Source of the DNA: Meloidogyne chitwoodi
Taxonomy: Eukaryota; Nematoda; Chromadorea; Rhabditida; Meloidogynidae
NCBI GenBank assembly: GCA_015183035.1
Contig: JACZZP010000003.1
Coordinates: 1,612,001 to 1,676,000 of the forward strand
Reading direction: 5' to 3'
DNA length: 64,000 nt
Made by a program: the position numbers and the translations under genes. The notes beneath the pieces are model-generated. The model was not told where the DNA came from, searched no databases, and worked only from the letters and a program-made list of their open reading frames with translations. This document shows, piece after piece, positions 37,558 to 51,497 of this stretch. Each line of letters starts with the position of its first letter. The first letter of the stretch is position 1.

Positions 37558-38539
37558 TTATCGCCTTTTTCCTGTTTTTGGAATTGGTGTTGTTAAAGAA
37601 TTAGAAGGTACACAAGTAAAAGTATTATTAACTGATGTTGGTGAAAAGTCAGAACAACAAGCAGATTTAGGATAAATACAAACTTTAGTATTACATAATA
37701 TTTTTTCAAAAGCAGTTCTATTAAAAAATAATAAATTAAAAAAATATTTTTGCAAACCCAGTACAATTACATCTTGGGAATGTAGCACAAGAACGAAAAC
37801 GTTGTGTAGTACCACAACCACCACAACTTTCAGTACAATCTGACTAAAATTAAATAAATAAATAAATTAATTAATTAATTAACAAACCCAATCCATCCAA
37901 TTATTCCAAGTTCCACAAGGAACAGTAGAAGTAGAAATAGTTGTTGTATTATTTAAACTTATTGTTGATGGTAAAGGCTTTAAAGTAGTAGTAGTAATTA
38001 ATGGAAGTGTTGTTGTTGATAAAGTAATTGTTGATGGGGGATTTGTTGTTGTTATTAATAAAGGAATTGATGTTGTTGTTTGTTGAGGAATTGTTGTTGT
38101 TTGTTGAGGAATTGTTGTTGTTTGTTGAGGAATTGTTGTTGTTAGTGCTAAAGTTGTTGTTGTTGTTGTATTGCATGGCACTACTTGTGAATAAGGTCCT
38201 CTTTTGATAAAAAATAAATAATTAAATTAAATAATCATTAATAAATTAGAATAACTGTTAATTAATTGTATTCATCATTTAAATATTTACTTACGGGCAT
38301 TCAAAAACATATTGTATATCATTATTATTATTACATGGTTGACCAATACAAGTTCTTATCCGTCGTTGAATATTAATATTAATAGGTAATGCATTAATAC
38401 AAGATTGCCATTCTCCCCAATCTCCCCATTGTCCAATACTTTGACATATATTATTATTAGTTGACTGGGGAAATCCACAAGGAAAAATTAAAAACAATGA
38501 AAAAAATAAAAATAAAATTTCAATTTTATAATAAAACAT
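37558..38539 (-). CDS. secreted thrombospondin type 1-like protein with Thr-rich repeats
   Basis: Four exons, complement(join(37558..37717,37758..37843,37888..38200,38295..38539)), 267 residues. A signal peptide (LFLFFSLFLIFPCGFPQS) precedes a first TSR-like unit (IGQWGDWGEWQSC, RRIRTCIGQPC). A mucin-like Thr/Ser/Pro segment of about 75 residues follows, with a TTTIPQQ heptad repeated three times, then a second TSR-like unit (CGTWNNWMDW, SCGGCGTTQRFRSC, RCNC) and a Cys-rich tail ending PKTGKRR. The WxxW and CGGCGT patterns resemble secreted nematode TSR proteins. The Thr-rich part is probably O-glycosylated. The role is unknown; extracellular matrix or cuticle surface is a reasonable guess. 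Confidence 0.8.
38071..38139 (-). repeat. 21-bp tandem repeat coding for TTTIPQQ
   Basis: Three full copies of a 21-bp unit (GAGGAATTGTTGTTGTTTGTT on the plus strand), period exact, inside exon 2 of the thrombospondin-like gene. Near-identical copies suggest recent expansion and likely length variation. Confidence 0.9.
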
Positions 38540-41500
38540 TAATTAATTTTTATTTGTTATGAATTGATTCATTTGACCCTAAAAGGAAAGTAAAAATTAC
38601 TAATAAGATTAGTTTATAAGATAAAATTAAAGGTTATAATTAAATATATATTTTTAATAATAATTAAAGTTATATTCTCAGTATTAAAGAGAGAAAAATA
38701 AAATAAAGGATATTATGGAGAGACAAATAATTTTTAATTAAATTTTGTTAATTCTCCAATTTATTTTAATTATTAAAAAACAATTAAATAAGTTAATTAT
38801 TCAATTTATTAAAAACACAAATAATATACCTTTGTAAGGTATAAATAAATAATATAAAACTAGACAATAAAATTTAGGTAGATCTCACCGAAGAATATAC
38901 TCATCACCCAATTAGTCTCTCTATATTTTCTAATAATCCTCTTTTAGCCACAATTATTTTTTTTAAATATTAGTTGACGAAGAAGTGAGAGTAAATAAAT
39001 AAATAAATAATATTTTAGGTATTTTTAATTCAAATATTTCCATCAGTTCTTCTTCACCTTTGTTTAATAGTAATAAGTAAAAATGTTCGATTAAATAGAA
39101 AAAGAAAGATTATTTATTATTTATTATTTTATAAAAGAGAATTGTTGAAAAGTTTAAAATTAATATAAAATAAATTTAATATCCTATATACTTTTAAATA
39201 TTTTATAAAGTTTATTTTAAAAATCTAAATTTATATATATTTTTCCATTTATTAAATAATTTTATTAAATAATTATATTTTAAATAAAAAATAATTAATT
39301 GACTTAAATTTAGTCAAAAATTAAAAAAAATATTCAGATTCGACTGAATAAAAAATAAATAAACCAAAGCTTTTATTTATAATTTAATACAATAAATATA
39401 AAATAATAATTATATATTTAATTTAATTAATAATTTTAATTAAAATAAATCTTTTTTTTTTTTTAAATAATTTAAAAATAAAATTAATTAAATTTTAAAT
39501 TTTTTATTAAAAAAATAGCTATTTATTTTTAATTTACAATATCATAATTTGAGTAATAAAATAAATCAAATATAAAATAATAATAATTATTATTTTAATT
39601 TTATTTAAAATATATTTTAATAAAAATTACCTATTTTAAATTAATAAAAAAATAATAATCAAAATATAAATATTTATTTCTTTTTATTTTTTCTCTTTTT
39701 ATTTATTTATTAAAAAAAGAAGGCAAAATAATAATAATAATATTTATTTATTTATTTATTACAACAACAATTAAGTAAAAAAATATTTAATTAAATAATT
39801 GTTTTGATTGTCAAAAATTTATTTTTAATGATTTATTTTATAAAAAATATTAATATATATTTTTAATAAATAAATAAATAAATAGTTAATATTAATTTAA
39901 AAATATATTCTTTTTATTTCCAATGTGACCTTCCAAATATATTTAATAAAAAATTAAAGAATGCCAAAAATTAAGAAAATAAATAAATAAATAAATAAGA
40001 GTTGGTCAAAAACAACAAGGAAGTTTTTTAAATATATTTATGTGACGTTAATTTATTTAATTATTTTGCAAAAATTTAGTTATTTTTAAATAATTATTTT
40101 ATTATTATTATTATTATTTGGTGCAATAATTAAATAAATATTTTAAATACATTTATTTTAGCAATTGGCCGAATTAGTGAATTACGTATATTTTTATGAG
40201 ATACTACCTTTTTAGGGGAAAAAGTTATTATTTTTTTAAATTATTATTATTATTTTTATTAACGTCAGTGTCACAATTTTTTAAATATTTTTGCCACGCC
40301 CCGATCAACAACTCAATTTAAAAAATATTCTTTCTTCTCTTTCTCTTGTCTATATTTCTTCTTTTTTTCTTAAAAAATTTCTTTAAATACAACACACGCC
40401 TACGCCCAAATTCTCAATTAATTAATTAATTTATTTATTTTTAATTTAATAATATTAAATAATATTAAATCTAGTTATTATTTAATTATTTTATAAAATT
40501 GTTAAAACTTTCATTTAATTTAAATTTTAATCTTATTTAATATAACTGATCTCCTAATAATAAATTAAATTAATTTAAATTGATAAACAAATATATTTTT
40601 CTTTTATTTAATTTTAAAAAAAAAAGTTAAAAAACAATTAAAAAATAAATACTAATAATTAATTATTATTTTTTTCTTTATAATTAATTAATATTTTTTA
40701 TTTTAATTTGTTATTATAAATATTTAAATTAATTAAAAAAAATATTTTTGCAAAATGATCATTGGTTGTATTTTTAAATTATTAAATTTATTTTTTTTAA
40801 ATATGGTAATTACACCTTTTAATTTTCTTTTCTTTTTTATTTTATTCTAATTAATTTAAATTTTTCGTAAACTCGATCTCTGGTAATATAAAAGTGGTAA
40901 TAAATAAATAAAAATATAAAATATATTTATTTATTATTTTAATGTTGGAATTGTTTTTTTATAAAATTAAATTTTATATTTATTATCTTCTTCTCAAAAT
41001 ATTTTTAAAATTATATTTTAAATAATTAATATTTATATTATTATTTAAATAATTCAATTCTTTTATTAAAAATAAATAAATATTTTTTATTTTAATTTTT
41101 TAACAAAAATTAAAATAATTTTAACAAAATACTTACTAATTATTAATTAATTTATTTATTAAAGATATTACATATTTCTCTCTCTTTTTATTTTTAATTA
41201 TACTCCTTTTTTATATTTTCTTCCGCGTTTCACGTCAGGGTAATAAATAAATGATTCAGTCAAAAAAACCCAAAATTTTAATGTTTAAAATATTTTTTTA
41301 GAATTTTATACAAATATATATTTATTTATTTAATATGTCCAAATATTTAAAAGAAGACATTAAATAAATAAAAAATTAAATATTTTATTTATTTATTTAT
41401 TTATTACTAAAATATTAAAATTAATAAAATTCATGTTTTGACGTTTCTATTCTCTTTTTAATTACAAAACAATATTATAATTTATTTTTAATAAAAATTA

Positions 41501-44500
41501 ATTAAATTATTCAAATTATTTAATTTATTTATTAAATTAAATAATAATATTTTTAAAATTTCTTTTTTAATTATAAATGCAACAATATTCTTCTTCTTCT
41601 TTTTTTAAAATTTAAAAAATATTTATGTAATCACTAAAAATCCTTTTTTAAAAAAAAAACTTGACAAGGCCAATTGAATGAACAAGGACCGTTTTTTATA
41701 TTTTTTGCCAAAAATGGAATGACAGCACACAATTTTAGAAAATGCCAAAATTAGAAAATATCTAAACGGAAAAGGACGACACAACTTCCCTCAAAAAGCT
41801 AAAAAAATAAAAATATTATTTTATTTTGGTTATGTCCAAAAAAAGTATATTAAATATATATTTTGGCCAAAGGTTCTTTTATCTTTATTTAATTTTTCTT
41901 TCCTAAAAATATTTTCGTTACATTTTTCTATTCTTTTTTAGCAAACACTTTTTTGGCTTTTTTGCAAGTCCTCGACTTATTTTGCTCTAAATATACTTTT
42001 TTGTGACAGTCCTGCGTCAGTTTTATTTTTTATCTAAAATGCCTTCACAATATTGTTTCCGCTCGCGCTTCTATTTTGCTTCTTTTTAGAATTGCAAAAA
42101 ATGGACTTGAAAAAAAAGAGAGAAGAGAAGGAATGCGCGTGGGAGCATGTTGAAATGGAGGGAATTTTTAAAAAGAAGAAGAAGAAGGAAAAAGAAAAAG
42201 AAAAATACAAGAAAGGGCGCGGGAAAACGCAAAGAACACAGTTGGATATAAAAAAAAGAGAAAATATGTTGTGTTTTGTGCCGAAAATAGCTACAACATA
42301 AATATTAAATATATTGCTGACGAAAATAATAAGCAAAAAAGTAAATATATATATTTTTAAAAATATTATTTTAGTAAAAGAAGTAGAAAAGCTTAAAGGC
42401 CAAAATATATTTATTTATTTATTTAACATAAACTTTGTATTTTATTTAGTAGCTTTTACTTTCTTTTTTTCATCCTGTGAAAAAAAATAAATATAAAGGC
42501 ACAGAGTTTTAACTTTTTTTTTTTAATATTTTTTCTAAGTAATTTTATTTAAGTAATTTATTTGTTTTTAAATAAATAATATTTTATTATTAATTAATAA
42601 TAAAATATATTTTTATTTTATTTATTTTTTAATTAATTAATTAATATATTTTAACATTTTTACATATTTTTGGGTTTTTATAATTAAATTGCTCATTTCT
42701 TTTTTTACGCAAAATTTTTGTTCCTTTTTTAATAATAAAATATTAACAAAATAAAAATTAGTCAGCAAATATTAAAAAATAAAATTACTTAATTTTTGTA
42801 CTAATATTTAATTAATTAATTTATTTTCTTATTATTTGACGAATTTAGATGTTCTTTTTTATTATTTTTAATTAGTCAGTAATACAAACTCTTTTTTTCA
42901 GACTTTTTTATTTTTAAAATATAAATATATTTTTATTTTATTTTTATTTTTCTATTTTTGTTTTTAGTCTCTTTTTATTATTAAAAAATTACTTTTTTTA
43001 AAAAAAAAAGATTTTTTTACTTATTTTCAAAGGCCAATGGCCAATGAATAATTTTATCCTGCAACATTTATTCAGCTTTAATAAAAGCTTTCTTTTTTAA
43101 ATTTAGCTCTCTAAAAAGAGATAAAGTCAAAAAGGCATGATTTCCACATATCTAAATAAATAAATAAATATACCCTCTCTTTTCTAAAAATTAAAATAAA
43201 AAACATTTTTAGAAAAGCTAATAATAAACTTTTTTTGTAAAATTATCTTTTTCTTTTTATTTATTTATTTATTAATTTTAATATTATCCAACAAAAATAT
43301 TCAAAAAACTAAGAAAAATTGACAGGTTTCTCAACCTTAATATTTTTTTATAAATTTTATTAAAAAAAACATAACACATAACACAAAAAATTAAAATTTA
43401 ATAGAAGATAAAATAACTTTTGCAAAATAAAATATTTTTAGAAAGAAAATCCACAAAAGCTAACCACCAAAAAGGCCAAAAAAAAATTATTAGCTGTAGA
43501 AATAATGTTTAAAGCTAATAAATAAATAAATAAATATATTTATTTTATTTATTTAAATAAATATATTTTCTCTTAATTTTAATTTTTTTTAATATTTAAT
43601 AAATCAGGTTAAATTAATTAATTTGTTTTTATTTTATTAAATTAATGTTTTATTGTAAATAAATTTAAATATTATTTTTAAATATTCTAAAATAAATTAA
43701 ATAATTAATTATTATTATAAATAAATAAAAAGACTTTTTAAAAATAATCTAAAAACTCAATTAAATAATTTTATTTAAATCTTATACTTTTATTATTTTT
43801 TTACCTTATTTTATTTTACTTAATAAATATATTTATCATTAAATTATAATTTTTTAAAAAGTCTCATTTTTTAATTTAAAAAAATTTTTTGTTGCTTAGT
43901 AAAATTGAAAATGTATTTTAATAAAAATGTTTGTCAAGTAGTAATATTTATTTATTTATTATTACTAACTACACTAATAATAATGTAAAGGTAATAATTA
44001 ATTTTAAATGTATTTATTGGATAACTTTCTTTTTTTTAAAAGTATTTTGTAGGTAAATATATTAATTATTATAATAATATTTTTAATTATTTAATAATTA
44101 TTTATTTTAAATTTAATATATTTTATAAATTATTATTAAATAAATAATATTTTTAGGAAAAGCTCGATTTGTTTTTTTTATTATTTTAATATTTTATTAA
44201 TATTAATTTAGCTAAGAATCATCAAATACTAATTATTTATTTTTTTAAATTTAAATATTATTTTTTAATTAAATCCTCTTATTTTGAAAAAAAATTAAAA
44301 TAATTGAATTATTTAGAAATAATAAAAACAAAAATATTTTTATTTTTTTAATACCGTAAAAGAATTAATTTAAATTATTTTTACATTTTTTATTTAAATA
44401 ATCTTTTTTTTTTAAAAAAACAAATTTAAAAAAAAGAAAGATGTAAATAATATTACTGTAATTAAAAAATAAATTAAAAAAATAATTAAAAAATATATTT

Positions 44501-45700
44501 TATTTATAATTGTTAAAAATATTTTATTTATTTTATTTAAATAAAAATGTACTCTAAAATTTAAATAAAAGTTTGATTATTTTTTAATTTTTTTTTCTCT
44601 ATAAAAATTATTATCTAAAATAAATTTAAATAATATATTTATTTAATTCCTAAAATTTAAATAATATTTTTTTAAATAAATTTAAATAAATATTAGGTAA
44701 TCAACAATAATATTTTAAACATTTATATTTATTTTAATATATTAAAGTGTTCATTTTTAAATCTTGTTTTGTTCTCATTTTTATTTAATCTTTTTTTTTT
44801 AATAAAATTAAATATAAATATTTTTTATTATTTAATTTAATTTTTTTTAAATTTTATAAGTTAACCTATAATATTTTAATAAAAATATAATTTAATTTCA
44901 AATAATATAATTAATTAATATAATAACTGTCCATCACAATTAAATAATATTCTTTTTTTGTAAAAAATAATTATATTAATTTTATCAGTTCTTTTTTAAT
45001 GTTAAAGACCAAAAATTGAGGACAACACCATCTTTCGGCATAAAAAAATTTTTAAAATTAAATAATAATTCCCTCCCCTTCCAGAAACTCTCTGATAATA
45101 ATTCTTCTTTTAATTAATTATTTGTTAAAAATTAATATTTAATTTTTTTAAATTATTTGCAAAAGAGAAAATTTGGAGAAAATCTTTTTTTTAATTTTTA
45201 ATATTTTTGCTTTTTTTTAAATTAAAAAATAATATTTTTTGGAATTTTATATTTAGAATTTAAAAAAATATATTTGCTTAAATAAATAAAATAAGCTTTT
45301 ATTTAATTTAAAAAAATTAAATATATTTGTAAATGTTAAAAAATAAATTATAAATATTAAAATTATTTAAAATTTAAACTTTTTTTAAATTTTTTTTCTT
45401 AAAAATTTTATAAAAATTAATCAATTTTATTAATTTTCTACATTTTAATTTTTCCTCTCTATTTCTCTCCCAATTCTTTTTTTTTAATATATTTTTGGCA
45501 ATTTTTATATTAGCTAATAAACCTTTTTTATAAATATTTATTTATTTATTTATTTAATTAATTAATATCTTCTAAATAATATTATTATTATCTCTTATAA
45601 CTTTCAAATCACTCTTCTTTAATAATTTATTTTTAAATAAATAATAATTTTACTTTAATTTTATCATTTTTTTCAGTTAATTAAAAAAATAATTATTAAA
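38540..45700. other. 7.2-kb AT-rich region without a gene
   Basis: Very high A/T with long T and A runs. Frames such as 42034..42336 (-) and 42053..42301 (+) overlap each other on opposite strands and are Lys/Glu or Phe/Ser runs, so they are rejected. The right end is the upstream region of the DM-domain gene, whose long empty flank would suit a developmentally regulated transcription factor. No RNA gene was recognised. Confidence 0.55.
45666..45676 (+). promoter_or_regulatory. splice acceptor 24 bp before the DM-gene ATG
   Basis: ATTTTTTTCAG ends at 45676 with the ATG at 45701. It is a likely trans-splice acceptor or the end of a 5' UTR intron, and the only CAG acceptor seen in this gene. 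Confidence 0.45.
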
Positions 45701-47996
45701 ATGTCAAATGATGAAGCTTTTTGTCAACGTTTTTTTGCTTTCAGTAAAAGAGTTCCTAAAGGTAAAGAAAAAATAAAAATAAATAAATATAATATTTTTT
45801 AGATGTAAAAAGATTTTGTGGTATTTGTCGTCAACATGGTAAAATGGAAGAAACGAGAGGACATATTTGTGAATTTAAAGATTGTGAATGTCAAAAGGTA
45901 AATTTAAAAATAAAATAATTTTTAAAATTAAATTATAGTGTAATTTGGTTAGAAGTAGACGTCTTGTAATGAGTCAACAAATTCGTCTTAGAAGGGCACA
46001 GGTAATAATTAAATATATTTAAAACTTTTATTAATTTATTTAAAAAAAAGGATAAACGTTTTCAACGGACAGATCGCCCAGAAGATGCAGATGTTGTTCC
46101 TCTACTTACAACAACACAATTAGATAATTCTTCTAATAAATCACCATCACCACCTCTTAATGGTTTAATAATTGAAGATGATACACAACAACAAATATTA
46201 GATATTAATGGAAAGAATATGTGTTATTTTTGTCAAAAATGTAAAAATCATGGAATTTTAGTATGGAAAAAGGTTTTAAATTAAATAATTTATTTTTTTT
46301 TAATTTTATCAAAAAATAACATTTTTACAGTAATTTATTAATATTTTATTAAAATTAGAGAAAAGGGTATATTTTAATTATCCATTCTTCTTTTTTTTTC
46401 TTAATTTTAAAAAAGAAAATAAATATTTATTTTTAATAAAAATTAATAATTTATTTATTTTCTTTCTTTTTTTAGCAACATAAGCGTCAATGCCCTTTTA
46501 CAAATTGTAATTGTGATTTTTGTGAATTAATTGAAACAAGACGTCGTCTTGATCAACATTTAGGTAAAATTAAATAAATAAATATTTATTTATTTACTAG
46601 TAGTTGCACGACAAAAAAATGAATATAATAATAATAAAGTAAGATTACGTAATAGAACTAATAATAATATTCAACAACAACAACAAAAAGAAGAAGAAGG
46701 AGAATTTAATAATAATATTAAATCAAATTCTGAAGATGAAGAAAATATTTTATTAGAAGAACCCCCAAAAAAGAAGAAATCTATTTCAATAGAAGAAACA
46801 AATAATAATAATATTGCAGGCACTTCAATTGAAATAAATAATAATAAAGATATTAAATTACAAAATGAACCACTTGAAGCTTTAAATGAACAAATTTGGC
46901 GTATTCAAAATCAAAAACAAGAATATTTACCTAATAAAGTATGTTTATTTTTATTTTTTAAATTTTTTTAAATTTATTTAAAAATTATAATAAATAAAAA
47001 AATATTTTTCCTAAATTTTATTTTAAATTTATTCTGCAAATTTTTATCAAAAAATTTGTTGTACTTTATTAAATTATTTAAATAAAACTTTATAATTTTT
47101 ATTTTGTACCTTAAAATATCTTAAGTGCTTCTTATTTAATTAATTAAAATTAACGAATAAAATTAAAAAAAAAACTTTTTAAAATATAAATAATACAATT
47201 CTTTTTAATTAATTATAAATACAGTAAATTAAATTTTTTAAATTTATAGTCTTCATCACGTAATTCTTCAATTTCATCTGTTGATAGTTCTTCAATATTA
47301 AATGATATTTCTTTACTTGAACAACAAAAACAAAAAAAACAATTATTATCATCTAATAATAATTATCCATTATTATTTAATAATTTAATTTCTCCTACTA
47401 CAACAAATATAATTTCTTCACAAACTTTTTCAACATCTTTACCTAATTTTTTAACAAATGAACAACAACAACAACAACAATTATTATTATCACAAACAAA
47501 TCAATTAATAGAAAATAATGGAAATTTAACATTTTTAGATCAAATTTTATTTAATTATTTAAATAATTCAATTCTTTCAAAAAATAATTTATTACCACAA
47601 TCTTCTATTTTATCTCCTCTACATTGTAATAATGAAAATGGAAATTTAATAAATGATAATGAAAATAATTTTCAAAAAAATTGTTTACTTCAAATTATTT
47701 CTCAATTATTATTACAAGAACAACAAAAAAGTAAAATAGCTGAAACAATTATTGGAGCACAAAATCAAGCATTTTTAAGAAATATAATTTTAAATGGAAA
47801 TAATATTAATATTAATAATAATTTAACAACAATTGATTCTTCAACAAATTTTAATTTTTTAGAAACACAACAACAACAAGAATTATTACAAAATAATAAT
47901 AATAATAATGAATGTTTTCAAAATATTGAACAACAACAACAATTACAAATACAATCAGCTTTTAATATTATTCAATCAGGATTTGGACTTTTATAA
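45701..47996 (+). CDS. double DM-domain transcription factor (MAB-3/DMD-3 type)
   Basis: Seven exons, join(45701..45761,45803..45897,45939..46001,46051..46272,46476..46563,46601..46938,47250..47996), 537 residues. DM1 (about 22-75): RFCGICRQHG, HICEFKDCECQKCNLVRSRR, MSQQIRLRRAQ. DM2 (about 125-180): CQKCKNHGILVWKKQHKRQC, NCNCDFCELIETRRRLDQHL. The CxxC, H-x4-C and C-x-C-xx-C residues for both zinc sites are present. Two DM domains in one protein are typical of MAB-3 and DMD-3, which control male differentiation in C. elegans; I cannot choose between them. The C-terminal half is Gln/Asn/Ser-rich and probably disordered, with CAA and AAT runs. Confidence 0.92.
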
Positions 47997-49132
47997 AATA
48001 TTATTATTATTATAGAAAAATATATTTTTAATAGTAAATTAATTATTTTGTTTTTTTATATCTTTCATTTTTCTAAATAATCCGGTGCAATCTTTGTTTA
48101 CAAAATTTATTATTATTTTCTTATTGTTCGCAACTCTGTCTCCCCGGTTTTATACAGTCTGATTTAAATTTTATAATTCTAGATAGAGGAGACCTCTTCA
48201 AACATTTTTAATTAAAATAAATGAGATTAATAAAATTAAGATTAGACTGTACCAATTCTAAAATTGACATAAAATTTTGTTTTATATTTATTTTCATTTA
48301 TTATTAACTTAATAGAGTTATATTTTAGTATATGGACACTAGACTCACATAATAATTGTTATTGATTGTTTTAGGCTATAACTGTGAATTTTTCTTCTGA
48401 AGAGCAAATAAACGAGTATTTTCGAATCATGTATCATTTTATTCGAATTTTTAACCCAAAAATAAGCTTATTGTTAGTCAATCTTCTCTTTTGAGAAATT
48501 ATTAAAAATTAATAAACTGAATTAAATATATTTCGAGTTTTGAGCTTAGTACTTATAAAAATAAAGAAAATCTATTAATAATAATAAATTAATATTGCTC
48601 ATCCAAAAATTCTTTATTCTTAAAAGGAACAAACTTTTGTGTTAAAGTTACAGATTTGTTACTATTTTAATTATTTTAATAAAGCTTATCTCATAATCAA
48701 AATATTTACCCAGTAATATTGAAAAAAATGAATTTATTTAAAAATAAATTATTATTCAACAAATAATTAATTTTTATAAAATAATTTTATCTTTTAAATA
48801 ATGAATGAATGCATTGTCATTTTTTAAAAAAGGTAAAAACAAATAAATGCTTTGATTATCCTATTTTTAATTTTTTTACAAACAAAAATTGATCACAATG
48901 CAAAAATATATTAGGTCAAAATTAATAATTAAATAGAAATTATTTACAAAATATACCTTTTAGCAGTATATTATTAGAAATATTTAATTAAAAAGGAATG
49001 AATAGAACTTTAAAATTATAATTAATACATATATTCTTTAAAAAAAGTTGTAAAATATCCTCTCGAAATAAAATTAGAGCAAATAAGTCAAATCGGCACA
49101 TAATTGGACGGTCATAGTTTTACATTTATATA
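47997..49132. other. intergenic, convergent 3' ends
   Basis: 1.1 kb between the DM gene stop (+) and the lmd-3 stop (-). No coding or RNA gene was seen. Base composition becomes less extreme from here to the right. Confidence 0.5.
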
Positions 49133-51497
49133 TTAGGACATACTAAAACCAAATGCCTCAACAAATTGAATTACAAAATCCCCTTCAAGACCACCGGCAA
49201 GAGGTTCATTATTAAAAGTAGCACAATTTTGTGATCGTCCATTATTCTTAAAATGCAAAAATTAAATTTAAAAATAAAAATTGTCAGACCAAATCAGCAT
49301 CCAACCAAAGACCAGCAGCAGTTGGACAAGAAGAATGAGAACTTTTAAAGATAAAAACAATAACGAAATAAATATCTCAACGAATTCAGAAATTAATAAT
49401 TCAAAACTCATAATAATAGGATTACAAAAAAGTAAAATTATATAAATACTTTGCAATTGCACTTGAACCACCCGCTCCAATAGACAAAAAATCTTTAGTT
49501 GCATTAACAAAAAATTGATTGTCTCCAGTCCAATTAAATGTACGTAGCTCTCTAAAAGGAAAACAAGTAAAATTAAAATTATTATTTAATAACCGAGTAT
49601 GAGGATATTCTCCGGTAAAGCGAAAAAGCAAACATGAGTCTCCGGTTCCAACATAATGTGGTGGAGTCAAAGGTTGTAAAGCTATAAATTAATTGTTATT
49701 GATATCAAAAAATATGTAAATGATTATGTATAAATCAGTAATTTTTTAAATTTATTATCAATTTGAAATATTAATGAAACAACCAGTTGAGCACACTGCA
49801 CCAAAAACATGACCAACAACGTCGCGAACTATCAAAAGAACTGGAGACATTTCCTCTTTCCATTCAGACATTTTTCTTCAAAAAAATAAATTAATTAATA
49901 TGTATTTTATGCACCTGTAAAGTGTAGCTAGAGAAAATCCATGCTTTTCAGAACTGTAAATATTCACCCAAGGATAGCCCTAAAAATTAATTTTTAAAAC
50001 AACATTTTTAATAATAATTTTATCAAATAGGTTACCTCAGCACGTGGGGGAAGAACGTCAACAATCTAAAAAAGATATAATTTAAGCAGTAGAAGGGTTA
50101 TAAATAAATTCGAATTTCAATCTATTTACTAATGTAATTAAATTATATTTTACGAATATTATTTTTTAAAATCTTCATTAACGGTTAAATATAAAATAAA
50201 AGCAAACACCTGTCTAATCATAAACTCGTCAAGCACTTGTGACTGAAGTGCACCTGTTTATTGTAAAAAAATTTAAACGTAAATGCTGAAGAAATGATTT
50301 CTTTCATATTTATTCCATTTTTGGAATAATTCTTAAAAATTTATAGTTATATAAAAAAATAATAAATCACCATCTGGTAAAGGCAATTCGGATGGCTCTA
50401 AAGAATCTTCTAAAGAAAGTCGACGACAAATCTCACGCACAGCACAGACCTCCCATTCTCTGTCTAACTTTCCAAAATGATGAGATGGTTTTTCGCCTAA
50501 AAAATATTTTGTTAATATAAAAAATATAAATAATCAATTTTGTTTATGATTTTAAAATAGACGAGTTTAATAATCCATGAACAAGTATGTAATGAAAATA
50601 AATGAAAATAGAAATATTGTTAAGGTAAAATGATAATTAGATAGTTTTAAATAAATATTTAAAAACAATGACTTGGAATAAATTAAAAAGTTTCTTGCCT
50701 TTTTCTTCATCATCGCCGGCAACCATATTAACCCCATTTGTGGAAAACGCTTTCAAAAGCTTATACTTCCAAGGAATATTCCCCTTAGATCCATGGATTG
50801 TCCAGTGTTTTGTTCCTTCGTTTTCGTCTTCCTGATAGCTTTTCTTAGATTTTGTTCGTCGTCTAAATAAAAGAACACTTTCGCTCTTTGGAATATTAAC
50901 GATTAAATCTCTTTTTCTATTTAAAATTGGATTATAACTGCTTTCAGTGTTTTTGATGTTTAAAGAAGTGTCTTTAACCAAAGAAGAATTAAAAAGAGAT
51001 GTAGTTTTAGATAAATCTTTTTTAGAATTTAATGTGCTTTGTGTAGAATCAATAAAAATAGAGGAATGACTAAGCGATGAATTTCCACTGTCAGAAGAAA
51101 TATTAGAAAATTCTTCAACTGTTGTTTGGTCGTTATTCTCCATATTTAGTATTTCATTTTTTTTCATATTCTGAAGTTTTACCCTAACATCTATAAGTGC
51201 CTCCATCAATTTTTTGTCTTCGTTGTGATCGGTAAAAGCACCTCCATTAAAGGTGGAATCAAAAAGAGAGCACGTTTTTGGGAATACTGGCGGAATAGGG
51301 AAATTAGTGACATTACTTCCTCCAGGATGAGATGTTGAATATTTAGAACCAAAAATTCCTGTTGTTAATTTCCGATCAAAAGACCCCCCACATTTTTTAG
51401 CTTGGAATGCTTTTCGGCTTTTATTTTTATTTTCATTAAGTAGCATATGGATGGAAGAATCGAGTGATCGCTTCTTAACCGAATTTGACACTTCCAT
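49133..51497 (-). CDS. lmd-3: OXR1-type protein, short isoform from internal first exon
   Basis: An 861-bp open frame starting at 51497 lies in the intron between long-isoform exons 52655 and 50496. Joined at 50699 through a GC donor (AAAG|GCAAGA), it enters the TLDc exon at 50496 in the same phase as the long form: join of 50699..51497 with the nine TLDc exons, 503 residues. The new N-terminus is Ser/Lys-rich with no known domain. Mammalian OXR1 and NCOA7 also make short TLDc-only forms from internal promoters, so this is a likely alternative promoter. The 1.1 kb upstream (51500-52640) has no other long frame. It depends on the GC donor; the alternative GT donor near 50671 breaks the frame. 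Confidence 0.72.

Noticed and set aside
42034..42336. Overlapping frames on both strands (82 and 100 codons)
   Set aside because: They are shadows of each other; Lys/Glu and Phe/Ser runs from a purine-rich tract. No splice partners.
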